64,000 nucleotides of DNA. It comes from Lineus longissimus. Taxonomy: Eukaryota > Nemertea > Pilidiophora > Heteronemertea > Lineidae. The first letter of the stretch is position 1; each line of letters begins with the position of its first letter. Shown here piece after piece: positions 13,601 to 26,300 of the stretch. The stretch spans positions 9,300,501 to 9,364,500 of the forward strand of contig NC_088311.1 in NCBI RefSeq assembly GCF_910592395.1, given 5' to 3'. The notes beneath the pieces are model-generated. The model worked only from the letters and a program-made list of their open reading frames with translations. It had not been told where the DNA came from and ran no database searches. Both the position numbers and the translations under genes were made by a program.

Positions 13601-16600
13601 CAATATTTGACTATATGAATCACTAACCCGTCTCAATATAACTGGCAATGATGGATATTCATGTTATATTTGTTGAGATGACGGTCAGGGGTGTTTGAAC
13701 ATTCTGCAGCAGACATCGCTAGAATATTGCTGAAGTGGGTTCCGTCAGTGTTTGGTACAGGCATTCAGTGATTGCTGCGGTCTCTGAGAACAAAACATGT
13801 GCTGAGCACCATCTTACTAATAGTCATCCGGGATGTATCGATGATTTTTTTTCATAGATTGACGATAGAGAATGTGGTTATCGTGTTTCATAGCTTGTCG
13901 AGTGGCCCATTAAAATAGCTGAGTGAAATCGGCACATACTCTACTGGCGGTTGGTTTATTAAACGCCTCCGATACTACATTGTAACACCGTTTTACATGT
14001 GGATTATGTAAGCTTATTCTTTGAAGAAATCGATGCAACATATTCATGAAAAGCACGCCCCTGGTCCTTTTCAATGATTTCTCTGAATAATGCTTGTTAG
14101 CAAAGCGCGACGAGCGGACGAAAATTGAAACGCATTTATCAACCGTTGTGTATTCTGCAAGTTTCTCATCACAATTCAACTTAGGCACCCGTACAGATAG
14201 ACATGAATCCCAGTTGTCAAGAAAAATCAGCTTAGCCATTATACGTCTCGATCTCCCCACCATCAAAGTGCGCCAAAGTCTTCTCTAACAGGATTCCCAC
14301 TGGAAGTGCTTCACCATCGGGAGAGAACGCAAGCCACATTAACTTTGTTAGCGGCGTCTTCCTTTTTCCAGAGAAGCCAAATGTGTCGTGAATAATAGAT
14401 CTTAGGTTGAAAATGTGAACAGCCAGGGGTTTTAACTGAGTGCAGCAGTGTATGAAGGTCTTACACTGCTGCTAGGATTACATTTTTGTAACCGTGAGAC
14501 CTGATCCGTGAGCCATGAGAATGTAAGGGTACGAATGGAAGCTGGTGAAGTTAGGATATGAGATTCTTTAAAATCCTGAACGTACATGTATTCCAAATAT
14601 TTGAATTCGTTTGTGGAGAAAATCATTGTCGAGCAAGGACTATTCATGCAACATTTCACACCTCACTGGTGGGCTGATATTTGGCCTTGAGCCGGTGCAT
14701 TCGAATACGGACGGATGTCTTGCCGAGATGTGCCTTTTTGGTTATGCTTGCATTTTCTGACTGAAATCGAGTAGTCGGTGATATCACGAGTTGTTTCATG
14801 GGGTATTCTAATGTCGGCTTTGTAGGGTTAACATTTCGTCCTCGCCAAGCTGTCGCGCTGAAATTGACGGGGTGAGATGATTAAACCAGCTTATTGCGTA
14901 ACCTGAGACCGTGGATACCATGATTAGATTCTGAGCATTCCATTCGCGATGGCTGGCCATTAGGACGGATTAATGAAATAGCGCTTGGGATCGTGTTCAC
15001 CAGCTTAGCACAGCCAATCTCACGCATAGGAGCTGTTGATCATGATGACCAGCTCAGGAGGTAACTATGACATTGAGAGGAAGAGAAACAATTCTAAACG
15101 TGTCTCCAGATCGATAAGAATGTAGCCACCGAATCACCTTCATTTGCAATAGGTTCAACCGGGATCGTTTTCGCATCGTCATTACACTATCCATGGTTTT
15201 TCTCAGAGGTCACCTGGGCTTGCTGCGTTGGGTGCGAAAAGCGAATCGTATATTCTTCTAATGAACAGTGAAGACGTTAATTCACCATGGTGATGCTTTG
15301 ATATCCCTTAGGCCACACTCTACTTTATGTGTGTGGACTGTGGACGAAGCCTCATTACCAACGAGAGAGGTCTGTACAAACAGTTTCGAGTCGTGCTAGG
15401 TAATCGAAAAAAAGAAGATTTGTGATGCTTGGCCAATCTTTTCTTTTTCAACGGGTCACCTTGACTGGCCAGTTCCAAGGCAGTCCATGCACCAACGAGT
15501 CCTTCTTATGTTGGCCATGTAGGAAACTTCATTCATAACCGTGTTGGCGTGATCTGAGGAACAGCCCCAAGACATCTATCATTTTCCTCGACATGGAACG
15601 TGCCAATTCCTGCCGTCAAGTACTTCTATATTCTGCGTCTGGTCCCTTGATCCCATGCGGCAGCATTTGCACAGAGTAGTGAATTAGTTACCCTATGATT
15701 CATAGGACTGACATTTGATCATAATTTTCCCCTCAATGCATTGACCACGCGTCCTTCGCCTTGGCATCAACAGACCAATTACTTCTTGTTCAGGTTTCGT
15801 GCTTATGAGATCACAGAACTTGTCATCGTGTTACCACATGACACATGCACATGCCGATGTACAGATATGCTTGAAGAGGTCAGCAGTGCGTTTCTAAAGT
15901 AGATAAAAAGCTCTGGAGCAGTTAATCTCGCAAGTCCTAGATGCGGGCACTCGCTGTTTCTAAAGAGACTCCTCAGATCTGAGGTAGCACAACTAAAATC
16001 AGAGCGACGAAGGAAAAAAAGCGGGCGTCCGCGACTGAGAACAAAACTGTCGTCACCATTGTGGCAAAAGTATGACCCGCGAGTGCGGTTGTGTGCCGAT
16101 TGTTGATACATATATGTATGTAGCACTTTTGTCGCGTTCTATGTCTACCTACGCGCGACTGTTCACATGCGCAACGATATCAAATACATCCTGCAAAATA
16201 TCTTTATTCAAATCCTCCTCACCAAAACCTCCCTTTATCCATCACGTTATACTCTACTGGTACGGCGTTGTTGGAAAATACCACCTCGACGATTTCCATA
16301 AAATCACACATCCTGTGCGAATGCAGGCTTCAACAGGTAATCACATGGGATGAGGACTAATGTGATATATCATTGACAAATGAAAGGAAATGACTGCAGA
16401 TTAAAGTACCCGAGCAGCAAAATGATACCATTGAATGCATTGTCTGTGCTGTGGCATAATACCTTCATCTGGTATGCTCATTTCCAACCTCCATTGTACG
16501 CATAATCCCTTGCTATGCGCATTGTGTTTGTTGGTTACTTGGGGGCCATCTCAGAATATGTCGAGATTTCAGACAAAGCTAGAGTTGCAACAGACTCCCA

Positions 16601-16812
16601 GTGACTAACGCAACCAACATGGTGTCGCTGTTATAAGTTGAAATTAAGTCCTTCATTCTTATATAAGCTACCGTATTGACTGTTGATAAACTGTTGTTTC
16701 AACGATAACAATGTAAAAATTCAAGTTTTTGTCAGGCAGTTTATCATTGTAGGCTCGTCTCGTGGCCTAGCTTGCCTTATACTTCGCCAAGATGCAGAGA
16801 TCTCCGGTCTCC
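10601..16812. other. Non-coding stretch, nothing recognised
   Basis: Short open frames only (up to 118 codons at 13910-14266, - strand), without recognisable motifs. I see no repeat array. Confidence 0.5.
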
Positions 16813-17000
16813 AAAATGCTCAGGTTTAGAGCCGGATGAGCTGCTCATCCGAGGTCTACTGAAAAGTTTAAGGATAGACTGTTAAGTGTAAAGTTGACGA
16901 AATGATAATATGTAGCCTACACAGTTGATATCAGCACAGACTTGACTATTACAGTCTCTAATATCAGATATAAACCAAAACCTTATTTATAACTCTTATA
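16813..17000 (+). repeat. SINE fragment (3' half)
   Basis: AAATGCTCAGGTT, GAGCTGCTCATCCGAGGTCT and the downstream AAGTGTAAAGTTGACGAAAT region align in order with the 3' half of the SINE at 10290-10600. They end in AACCAAAACCTT, comparable with the CCCAAAACTTT tail of that copy. The tRNA-like head is absent or unrecognisable. Confidence 0.5.
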
Positions 17001-19770
17001 TATTAAAAGACAAAATGAAGTTCAATTCAAAAAACATTCTTGATTTGCATCATGTTATGAAATTGCCCCTTTCGGCGAAGTGCAAAATTGGCATATGATA
17101 TCTTGAGTAATCTGTTTGAAGGATATTGTGAGAATATTGCAGTGTAACTTGACGGAAATGAAGTAGAGAAGTGAGCATCTTGAATGGGTGATTGGTTCAG
17201 GAGATTGCCACGAATTCAATCTTGATGCAATATGACATTTAATTTACCAGCTTCAAGGAGATGGATCGGGTTTTATGTTACAAGATGTGTGGGGAGCCTG
17301 CTCTCCATTTTTGACAGGCGTGGTACCTTGCAACAAAACAACTCTTTCCCTAACACTGCATATAAAATTTGTTGCGAATAAAGCATGAATCATAATGCTT
17401 GAATTGTTCTTTTGCGAGCGCAACTGATGTTGTATTTACTGAGCAACCAAATGTACATTTAGCGTGCTTGGCATCCTGTGAGTTGACGCCTTTTACTGGT
17501 GAGAGAGACGTTCGAGCCTGATCCTTTAGCACTCCACAATCGAAAGAGTCTTACTGCAGTGACCAGCCACAATTATATCTATCGCATGTTACAAAAATGT
17601 TTCGTTTGCGGCAGTCATCGCAGTTGCCGTGCTGAATATAGTTGATCAATTTTACCCGAAGACGGAGATATCCGTTGTCGCATATCGTATCGATACCTAT
17701 CTCAGTTCGCTGCGATAAAAGTCTCTGGCCGGGGGTGGGGGAGGGGGGGTACTCACCCTTAATTATGTTATGCTAATTCACTTTTTGATGGTGACTCTGC
17801 CGTCACTCAGAAGTTCAGCAGCCCGAAATCCATCAAGACACGAAAAAAGAAATCGCTATGCTACCGCTCGAGCGTAGCTTTATAAATAAATCATATTGAC
17901 TAAACGGAGTAGTGTTTACTATTTCTGTAACTTGATGCTGGGTATTGGTGGGAAGGATACGCTTGATTGAGTGATTGATTCTTCACTTGATTGATAGCCT
18001 CAATACATCACAATGAATCTGTCAGGCGATAGATTTCACATTGAGCGCCTTCGACAGCTGATTTGCAATGAATATCTACTTGTGCAAAATATGTTGTATG
18101 ATTTGTTTTTGAGGAAACTGGCAAAGGCACGAGTCGGTCAGTTGTAGATTTGCCTGCATTCTGCTAAAACGCCCTGTAAACTAGCGATTTGATGCGCTGC
18201 ATCCGTCTTGTGGTCATGGTCACATGGGACACAAATCGCTTGCGGTGGTCATCGCCGGTGCCTATACGGCCAGAATCGATGATCGCAACGACGTGCGATC
18301 AATGTCACTTACCATAATTGAAATGTGGGCCTTTATTTTAGAATTAGGATGCGTATCAGATAATCTAGCAATACGTGTGATATTCTGTGTCTTACAATTT
18401 CTTTTTCAAAACAGATTTTAAGGGAAAATGATTAGCAACGACGGATCTTCATTAGCAAAATATGGCGATACCAAAGCAGCAAGATTCATATAAGACAAAA
18501 AACGGTCGCTTTTCGTAAAACGTTTTCAAGACTCGGCTTTACTGTCGCCGCAAGAGATGCTGTCGTGACAACCGTCGATCTAGCTCGGTGTGATAAAAAG
18601 CTGAAATGTAATACATCCTCGAAAAAAAAACCTCTCTGGTTACAAACAGGTTGAAGCTGGAGCGAAGAACGGCGTTGAATCACTTGTTGGGATTCTGAGG
18701 ATCTGGTGAAACCAGTTAATTTCGTCTTAAGATAAATTGATGAAAGAACCAGCAGCGTGATGAGACTTTCGGGGCTTCTTTGCATTTCGCTCAAAAAAGT
18801 ATTTGATGCACCGAGAGAAAGAATACAGACAGGAATTAGTGCTACTTGCTCGATCTCAAGGAATATTAAGCGGGCGCTATGCTAAAAGCAAACGCAAACG
18901 AAATTTGCCCCAGGTTTCCACTAAATGCGATTTTGCCTGAATCGCACAGCGCACGCGGAATTGCAAGAAGCAAAAAAAAATTATTGCAAAGAAAAGCGTT
19001 TGTTTGGTTAGTTTGGGTGGCGCGCGCGAGGCGTAAAATGGCAAATCCGTGCCGCATGCGTTCTTGCAGTTACATACTGTGAAAAACCAAACTTTAAAAT
19101 GTTGACCTGTACTGTATATTGCTAGCTTCCCCCTTTAAAAAATTACAAATACTGTGTGAACCGCGTTTATGGCAACGGCCCAGATACGTTCCTACTGTAA
19201 AGTCGTCTGAAGAGCACCCAATTGAACAACAAATACGTCGGTCAGGAGACTCTGTTAAACGCGATTACTTGAAGGAGCTGACAAGTTTCACCCAATCACG
19301 CCAATTGTACGCTTCATACACTCTCCGTCAATTGCTGATTGTACCATTCTTGCTCCCAGCAACGGTTGTCAGTGATGGGCAGTAAATGCGCTGAAGGGCT
19401 TCAAGGGTCAGAATGGCTAAGAGTCTTGTATGCGGACGTGGATTCCTTTCCCAATGGATTGCAGTGATGGCGAAAAATTAATTTTAGCGAAGATCTGCTG
19501 GTTCATCGACTTTGGGTAATAGTCCTTCGAATGTAAAAGGACAGAAACCGCGTATTTGTTTCTATGACAAAATGAAGCTGCATCCGTCAATGTCAGTGGT
19601 GGCAGTAATTCCATAATATATATAACATCCGAATTCGACAGAAAGATCGATTTCTATGTCTAGTGTGTGTCGCATTAGCCCTCTAGTTTTTTCTTCTTCT
19701 GGCTTTAAGTCTAAAACTAGAATTTGCTGCAACGATACCCGTCATGATTAGCCGAGTATACTTATGGCTG
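17001..19770. other. Non-coding stretch upstream of exon 1
   Basis: Apart from the G-rich tract at 17731, nothing is recognised. The signal-peptide exon of the main gene was looked for here (an ATG followed by a hydrophobic run and a phase-1 donor) and not found. Confidence 0.5.
17731..17749 (+). other. G-rich tract, potential G-quadruplex
   Basis: GGGGGTGGGGGAGGGGGGG can supply four G-runs of three or more bases with short loops. No gene is visible next to it. Confidence 0.5.
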
Positions 19771-19886
19771 TACATTGACAGGACATTTAGCCGTCGTGTT
19801 GGCTCTTCAGGGTATTTTCCGATGCTCGTACATTGACAGGACATTTAGCCTTCGTATTGGCTCTTAAGGGTATTTTCCGATGCTCG
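19771..19886. repeat. Tandem duplication of a 58-bp unit
   Basis: Two direct copies (19771-19828 and 19829-19886) that start TACATTGACAGGACATTTAG and end TTTTCCGATGCTCG differ at three positions. It lies about 100 bp upstream of the acceptor of exon 1. Confidence 0.92.
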
Positions 19887-19987
19887 TAACGACGATGCAC
19901 ACGTCCATGATGTATCAACGAGTCAAGGTGATATTTTTTACCCATTACTGCAATATTCCTAACATCTCTCTATTCTTATCTCTCCAG

Positions 19988-20129
19988 ATCGACGATGTTC
20001 GTTTCCCGAAGAGTGGCGGGGCATGTGGTACCAGAATGGTCTAGGTTCAGTCAACCTCACACAGCACACGATTACGAAGAAAGGAACGTGTTTTATGAAT
20101 CAGGATAACAGATATGTCGTCTATGATAG
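19988..20129 (+). CDS. Exon 1 (first recognised) of the DUF7044-like gene: N-terminal CxFP..W.G.W module
   Basis: The acceptor is tatctctccag and the donor is AG|gtaagt. The exon enters with two bases of a split codon and leaves in phase 2 (142 nt). It encodes RRCSFPEEWRGMWYQNGLG, followed by an NLT sequon and a second Cys in a KKGTCF segment, ending RYVVYD. The Cys-x-Phe-Pro...Trp-x-Gly-x-Trp-Tyr pattern is the signature I associate with the DUF7044 family of secreted invertebrate proteins. A second frame is also open across the exon (IDDVRFPKSGGACGT), but it has no recognisable motif and does not join the next exon. An upstream exon that should carry the signal peptide and end in phase 1 was not identified. 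The donor lies 23.9 kb from the next exon. Confidence 0.85.
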
Positions 20130-20200
20130 GTAAGTACATAAAGGAATACTAGCTCTTGCTACATCCCCTTGAAAATCTTTTTAAAAGACTTTTTACACCA

Positions 20201-20383
20201 TAAAACATGCCAACTTGGCCAGAACATGGCTTGACCTCGCCACCCCCTAAATATCTCCCAAGTCCAAGTAACAGATAAGGGTAATTAAAAGGTTTGATCC
20301 ATAGTCTGTTTGGATAACACTTAATTTCAACCGGTTGGCTGATATTTTAAGGGGTGGCAAAGTTACATGTCGGCACGTTTTAC
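20201..20383. repeat. Imperfect inverted repeat just downstream of exon 1
   Basis: TAAAACATGCCAAC...GCCACCCCCTAAATATC (20201-20255) is mirrored by GATATTTTAAGGGGTGGC...CGGCACGTTTTA (20341-20383), with a gap in one arm. It could be a worn MITE or a hairpin in the pre-mRNA 70 bp from the donor. Confidence 0.5.
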
Positions 20384-23300
20384 AGTTTCACCGACTTACG
20401 ACGTGTATTCGAGTTCGTTTGGTTTTAAAACATTTCTTTACCGTTGGTGTAGTTACGAGCAGGAAAGGTGTGAACAAATCCAATTTTTTCCCCGCTGAGA
20501 AACCGCTAACCATTATCGCATCACAAGGCGCCGAATGCCAGGGTTAACTTCCACCGTCATCGAACAGCGGGAATTCTTTCGGCGGGGAACCTAACCATGC
20601 AGGAAAGGAGGCAAAGAAGCAAGATAAATCGGTGGAAACGTTACCTAGGTGACGATGAGACGCAACGTAGGGCTTCATTTGACATCAAGAAAAATATTAT
20701 AGGAAGATATATAATAGCAGTGTTTTTATATTGCACTAGTGTACTAGATGTGAAGCCTAAATGCACGATTAGGATTTCAGTGGTTGAGCTGCATATGAAA
20801 AACAAATAAGCAATTGCAGGAAACTGTTGTCATTGTGTGTGTGCCTTAATACAATAATCTACAGCACCGCTAAAAATATGCGTCCCTTGGGCATGCCGGG
20901 GCACAAGATGAAATTGTAAAGGCCAGAGTTGATAAGAGCAGCATGTTGCACGTAATGTGGAAATAACACGAACAACTGTCGAAGCATGATTACCCAGGCG
21001 AAGGCGCCAAGGTTTCTTCGGTGGAGGCTCGGAAGATTCCCCGAGGACAAGAAGTGTGCTGTGAACTGCTAATCAATTGCCTGCCATTAGTTGGATGTAT
21101 AATTGGTAATATATAATTGATAGCTGAGGGCTTTATAGAGAGATAAGAAGGAGTTGGTAAGAAAAGGCTTCAAGGAATTACTAACAATGCAAATTGGGTC
21201 TGTGTGCAAGGAAGAGAGACTTTCATAAGAAATGTTCATGATTGAGATGCACGAGCGCCGTATTCTGCCCTGTAGCAGTGCTGTTCATAATGCATCCAGG
21301 GACTGGCATCAGTTTGCAATACAATAATGGTTAAACAGGTGGCCATCTTTGACGTATACTTTCCCAGCCGTGCTACGAAACTTACTGGATACTCTCGTTT
21401 CGTTGACTTACAAACTTGTACATGACTGCCGAAACGGTCATGGTAACAAATCGTCCCTTGTATAGTTTTTGGCGAGAGGCTGAACAAGAGAGTCGAAGCT
21501 TGTTCAGTTTCTGCTCCCCTAACGCAACGCCATCGCTGCCGCGCAACTCCCTGCACATTCAATTGCACCGCCATTCTACCCCAAGCTTCTTTCAACCACC
21601 TGATGGCTGGTAATTCTTACCCAAGCAACAGCTAGGCAGACGAGCGCGTCATGAGCGTGATTGAGTGAAATTAGAAGGCGAAAGAATTAATCCTGGCTCA
21701 TTAGACAGAGAGTCATGATGATTTCGTTCAATTACCTTAATTGAAAAATCGTCATTCAGTTGAGACCTGGGGAGACGGGATGAGTTTAGAATCTTGATAA
21801 GTATTTATATCAGGATGGGTTTCGTGGTGGTATCTGTTGCATTAAGTTACTTTAATTGCCCCACCTTTCTTCCAGTTCGTCTGATGATAGTTAAAGCTTT
21901 TACTATCTAAATTAAGTTCCTTTATTGTCACTCTCTCCCTTATGGAGATTTTATATCAAGAAGCAAACAAAGCCAAGTTAACACCGTTATTTCCAGTGTG
22001 CAGAAATAGAAAAAAATACTGGAAAAAATGTCCGGCCCTTTTGTATTCTGACGGATTATGGTATATGGTTCCTTAGAGACCATGGCCATCAATAGCTCAG
22101 AGATTAAAGCACATCATGGAATCCTTTGTCTCCGGACAGTTAATCCTGGGACATTTTAAACATCTGCTACAGTCGAGCAGTCTCTGACGCAGGACAATAC
22201 CCCACCACATCAAATGTTTGTATCTTTCATTCACATGTATACGCCAACTTCAACATACCGTATCTTTTCAATTATCAGAAACGCAGCCGAGAAAAAAACC
22301 TAACTCTCTTCTGAAGCGTTCGTCAATAACAGCGAAGACACCGCGATTAAAGTTGCTAAAAAAAACTCGCATGGTTAAAGAATATGACGCCAAGATAAGC
22401 TTCGTTCGGTAACAGTGAAGATCTGCAGAGAGCTAATATCTCGTTCCCATCTCCTTCAACTGAAGATGCTGTCGTATGCAGCATTCTGCGGAGTGCGCAG
22501 CATTTCTTTTTTGTGGTGACGTCTGCTTAGCTCCGACAGGAAATTGGGATCTTAATTGGAAACAGACTGGTTTAATCATCGAGGAGAATGGTGCGCAGTA
22601 TGTTATTCTGTGCAGGGTTTGAATGATTTATGTTGCGACCACCTGTGTCACTTTTCCCTAGAAACTCGAGGGTGCAGTGAGATCTTTGCATCTTTCGGTG
22701 CAGACCCTTCATGGAGTACTGCTGAGGTGCATTGCAGTTAATACTCCTTCGTACTTTTGAAGCTACATGTATATTTTAAAATATCTAGTTGCCAATAATC
22801 CATATCCAGTGCACCATTGCCGCTTCTTACTTATGTTGAAAGACAAATTTAGATTAAACAGGTTTCAAATCGTCTGCTATCCCGAAAAACTACCATCTTG
22901 ATTATGATACCCTTGAACTTTCCTTTACGCTCGGCGACTGTTCTTGTCACGTCCAAGGTCGCTGATACTTTTGAATGATATGCAATTTCAAAAAGGTGAT
23001 GTTAGGCAAGTTAATTTCAGTTCAGCTAGATATTAGTTGATTGCAGTCGGTGTTCTAAAGGGATACACAAAACAGATTTTATATTTTTGAATTTGAATAA
23101 CCAAAATATCTATCGTAACTGACAAGTATTCAACTAGCTGATGCTGAGTTCAATATTTTTTTGTTTCTGGGTATTTTGTGTCATCTCATTAATGCATCCG
23201 TTATTGCGCGATAGGCATTTCAATTTTTCGAAGTCGCGCAGGTTTATTTGGGTGTCGTTGGTCGTGGATCGATCTCTAAGACCACAGAGTTTTTTTTGTC

Positions 23301-26300
23301 ACGTAGTAGTTGGGAGAGTAATGTCTTCTAGGGTCGTTGTTAAAATACCCAGCGGAATGGTGGTGAATGATGAATCCATTCGAGAGGTTCGGTATTTGTC
23401 CAAATGTCAAAAGGTATTATGATGACGTGTAAATCATTTGACAGCAATCAATAATTTTGCTATCTGACTTCTTTATATTTCAAGATGTTCAATCTTATTT
23501 ACCAATGTTGATGTGTCTGCTAAGAGCCTGGTCACGCGCGGTTATCAAACCTTTCAAATACAGACTTAACATGCCAGTCACCCGCCGCTTCAAACATCTC
23601 TCAGCATCTAAAAACATGAATATTGTAAAGGTTTACTTTACCTTGTCAACTCTTCATCAATGTTATAACGATGCGGAAGTGATTCAAGAGATAGCTTCCT
23701 GATTTAAAATTGATACCGCTCAAATTTAGGACGTCCTGTCACTTTCATTTGTGGCTCTGAATAAATCGCGTGGTGTCTTCTTCATTTTACAATTTTTCTC
23801 ATACGTTCTGGGGGCGTTGTCAATCAACTAAATTGAGCATCTTTTTAAGAATCGCTTCTCTAAAGTGTTAGATGTTTCACACTTGCTAGGGATATGTAGG
23901 TTGTTGTTGCGTAAGAGCACTCTAATCGGCCTCTGAAGCTCTGCATTCTGTTTGCACGAATCAAAATCGCCAAACGTTGCGCACAAACTCGAGTAAGCAG
24001 ATTTCGATGACATCTGTATTGAAGCCGTAGAGTGCAGCGTGTATCAGTAAAAACGCATCACTCACTTTTAGGCGCCTCCAACTTCACAATATCTCTCATA
24101 CTTTTCAAGAATTAAAAACCAAGAAACTCCATAGAGGATGTCACAAAACAAGCTGAGATCCATTCGTTTGCACTGCCTTCCGATACTGCAAGCATCTTGT
24201 AGACCAGTGATTTCTATGTTCTTTGATTTGGCGTGATAGAAAAAAATGGTCGCCTTTTATTGACAGGCGCTTTACGTAGAGCACCACAATGGATACATTT
24301 TCTCACAGAAAATGTTGAAGATAACTCTCAAGCAGATACGAAAGACTGCAGGCTCTAATGGTTCATAACTGACTGTACTCGTCATTATGGTGAGAAAGTA
24401 TTTGCAGCTGCTAGTTACACGAATCACATAATGGACCAGCTTTATATGGAATTCAAACCGTACCCATCGGTCTTGATTTTACATTGAATGAACAACCTGA
24501 GATGCATACTTAAAATGTCATACCAAACCACCTGTATTCCCCTTCCCGATTTGCGGCAAGCACAAAGGCTGACGCGCTCATCTCCAGAATGCACTCAGCA
24601 TCCCTTGCCCATCTCTGACATGGCGAACGCTTCCAGTGGTGCAAACACAGCTAGCCTGCCGGAAATTACCAGAACATCTAAGGCAGGGCGCATCCCTTAT
24701 TTCCTGTTGCTCCTGCTAGACGCCTTCAATGAAATTCTCCTATTGAGGCGTTTAAACCAATCAAATTAGTCGGCACAGTCCGGAGGACTATCAGGCAGGT
24801 GTATGTTGTCTTTTGATGTCAGTGTTTGTGTGTGTTTAGGTGTGCAGTTGAAGGACACCTCATAATGGCGGTGTTCATTTTCATGGCCTTGGGGCGATTT
24901 CAATAAGATTCAGCTACACAGGAAGCAAGCTGTTGATGAGCTCTTTGTCGTCATCGGGTACTTTGAGCTGTTGCACATGCGGAATCGATAGCCAAGAGAT
25001 GTTTGATGATTACATGCATCTTATTATTACCGGGAACCCTGCACATACATGAACATGATCAACTTCTTCTACACGTAGGAATGAAATGCACATTAAATGC
25101 GTTTGTGAGGATTTTCATATTACAACATGGACATTTGTCGAGGCCCTCAGTTCTGATATGTACGCTCATGTATGGCAGTGTCTCTAAAAAATCGAAAAGT
25201 ACATTGCACCAAAATCATTAGATATGTTTCAGAGATATATTTTTTCAGATTCGCCAGGATTTGCGTGAATTTATTGGTGTTATGAAGCAATATAGAAATA
25301 ACTAACATCGTATGTGATGATAGTCTGTCCTTAAAACTCCTAAACAACGCGTCTGCCTAAGCTGATCGATTGCCGCCAAGAAGGTGGACGCCACGATTAT
25401 GCATGCTGCGTTCCTGACAAGGATGATGACAAGGTTAACTGAAAAGGCCGGGGGAGGCTAAGGAAAACGGCCGCCATTTCTTCCTGTCGCGCTTAAATTG
25501 CTATTCAAAATGGTTGCTGGGAACTGGTTTCTTTGGAACGATCGTTGTATTCCATGAAATGACATTCGACTACCATAACATACGTCATATAGTAATAGCA
25601 TGTTCACTTTATATGTTCTCCAAGTCCTACAATCAGACGTCGACGCAATATTTGAACAAGAAATTGTCACTGGTCAGAGTGCACCGTAATATAATTTTGT
25701 CAATATGATTTGGCCAACCGCAAACAACATTCGGCATCAGTCCATAAACCTTTATCGTAGTTATGGAAAAAAACATGGAATTGGCAGAATGATGTGGTTA
25801 AGGAGGGCGATCTAAGTTTGTTACCTCTGCATATCTACCAAAAAAGTCATGTTTTACTTAAGAGACATGTGTAACGAATCATTACTTCAAGAGATACATC
25901 AGCTTTGACCACATGATCTCCGGCCACTCCCTTACTAGATTGCTATATGGTGGGCTGATAAGTTCCCACCACGAACATTAGTCCTAGGCTACTTCGCGAA
26001 GATAAAGAGTAAGGAACATAAAGGATTTAAGTATTTGACATTCGTGCTCTCATCTCACCATTGCTTTCGTCCAAGCCATCAATATTGTCTTATTCGCCGT
26101 GATAAGCTCGCTAATTTAGGTCCTGTTGCATTGGAGTCACTTGGTGCATCTCCATCAATAGTGATACGGTCATTGGTCATCACTTAGCAATATTTCTGGT
26201 CCACTTATGATGTATATGTGAGAGCCATAGCTGCGTCACTTGGTGCATCCTTGCATGATCCTATATCGCCATGGCTAGTTAAAGCTCATCTCCTCTTCAA

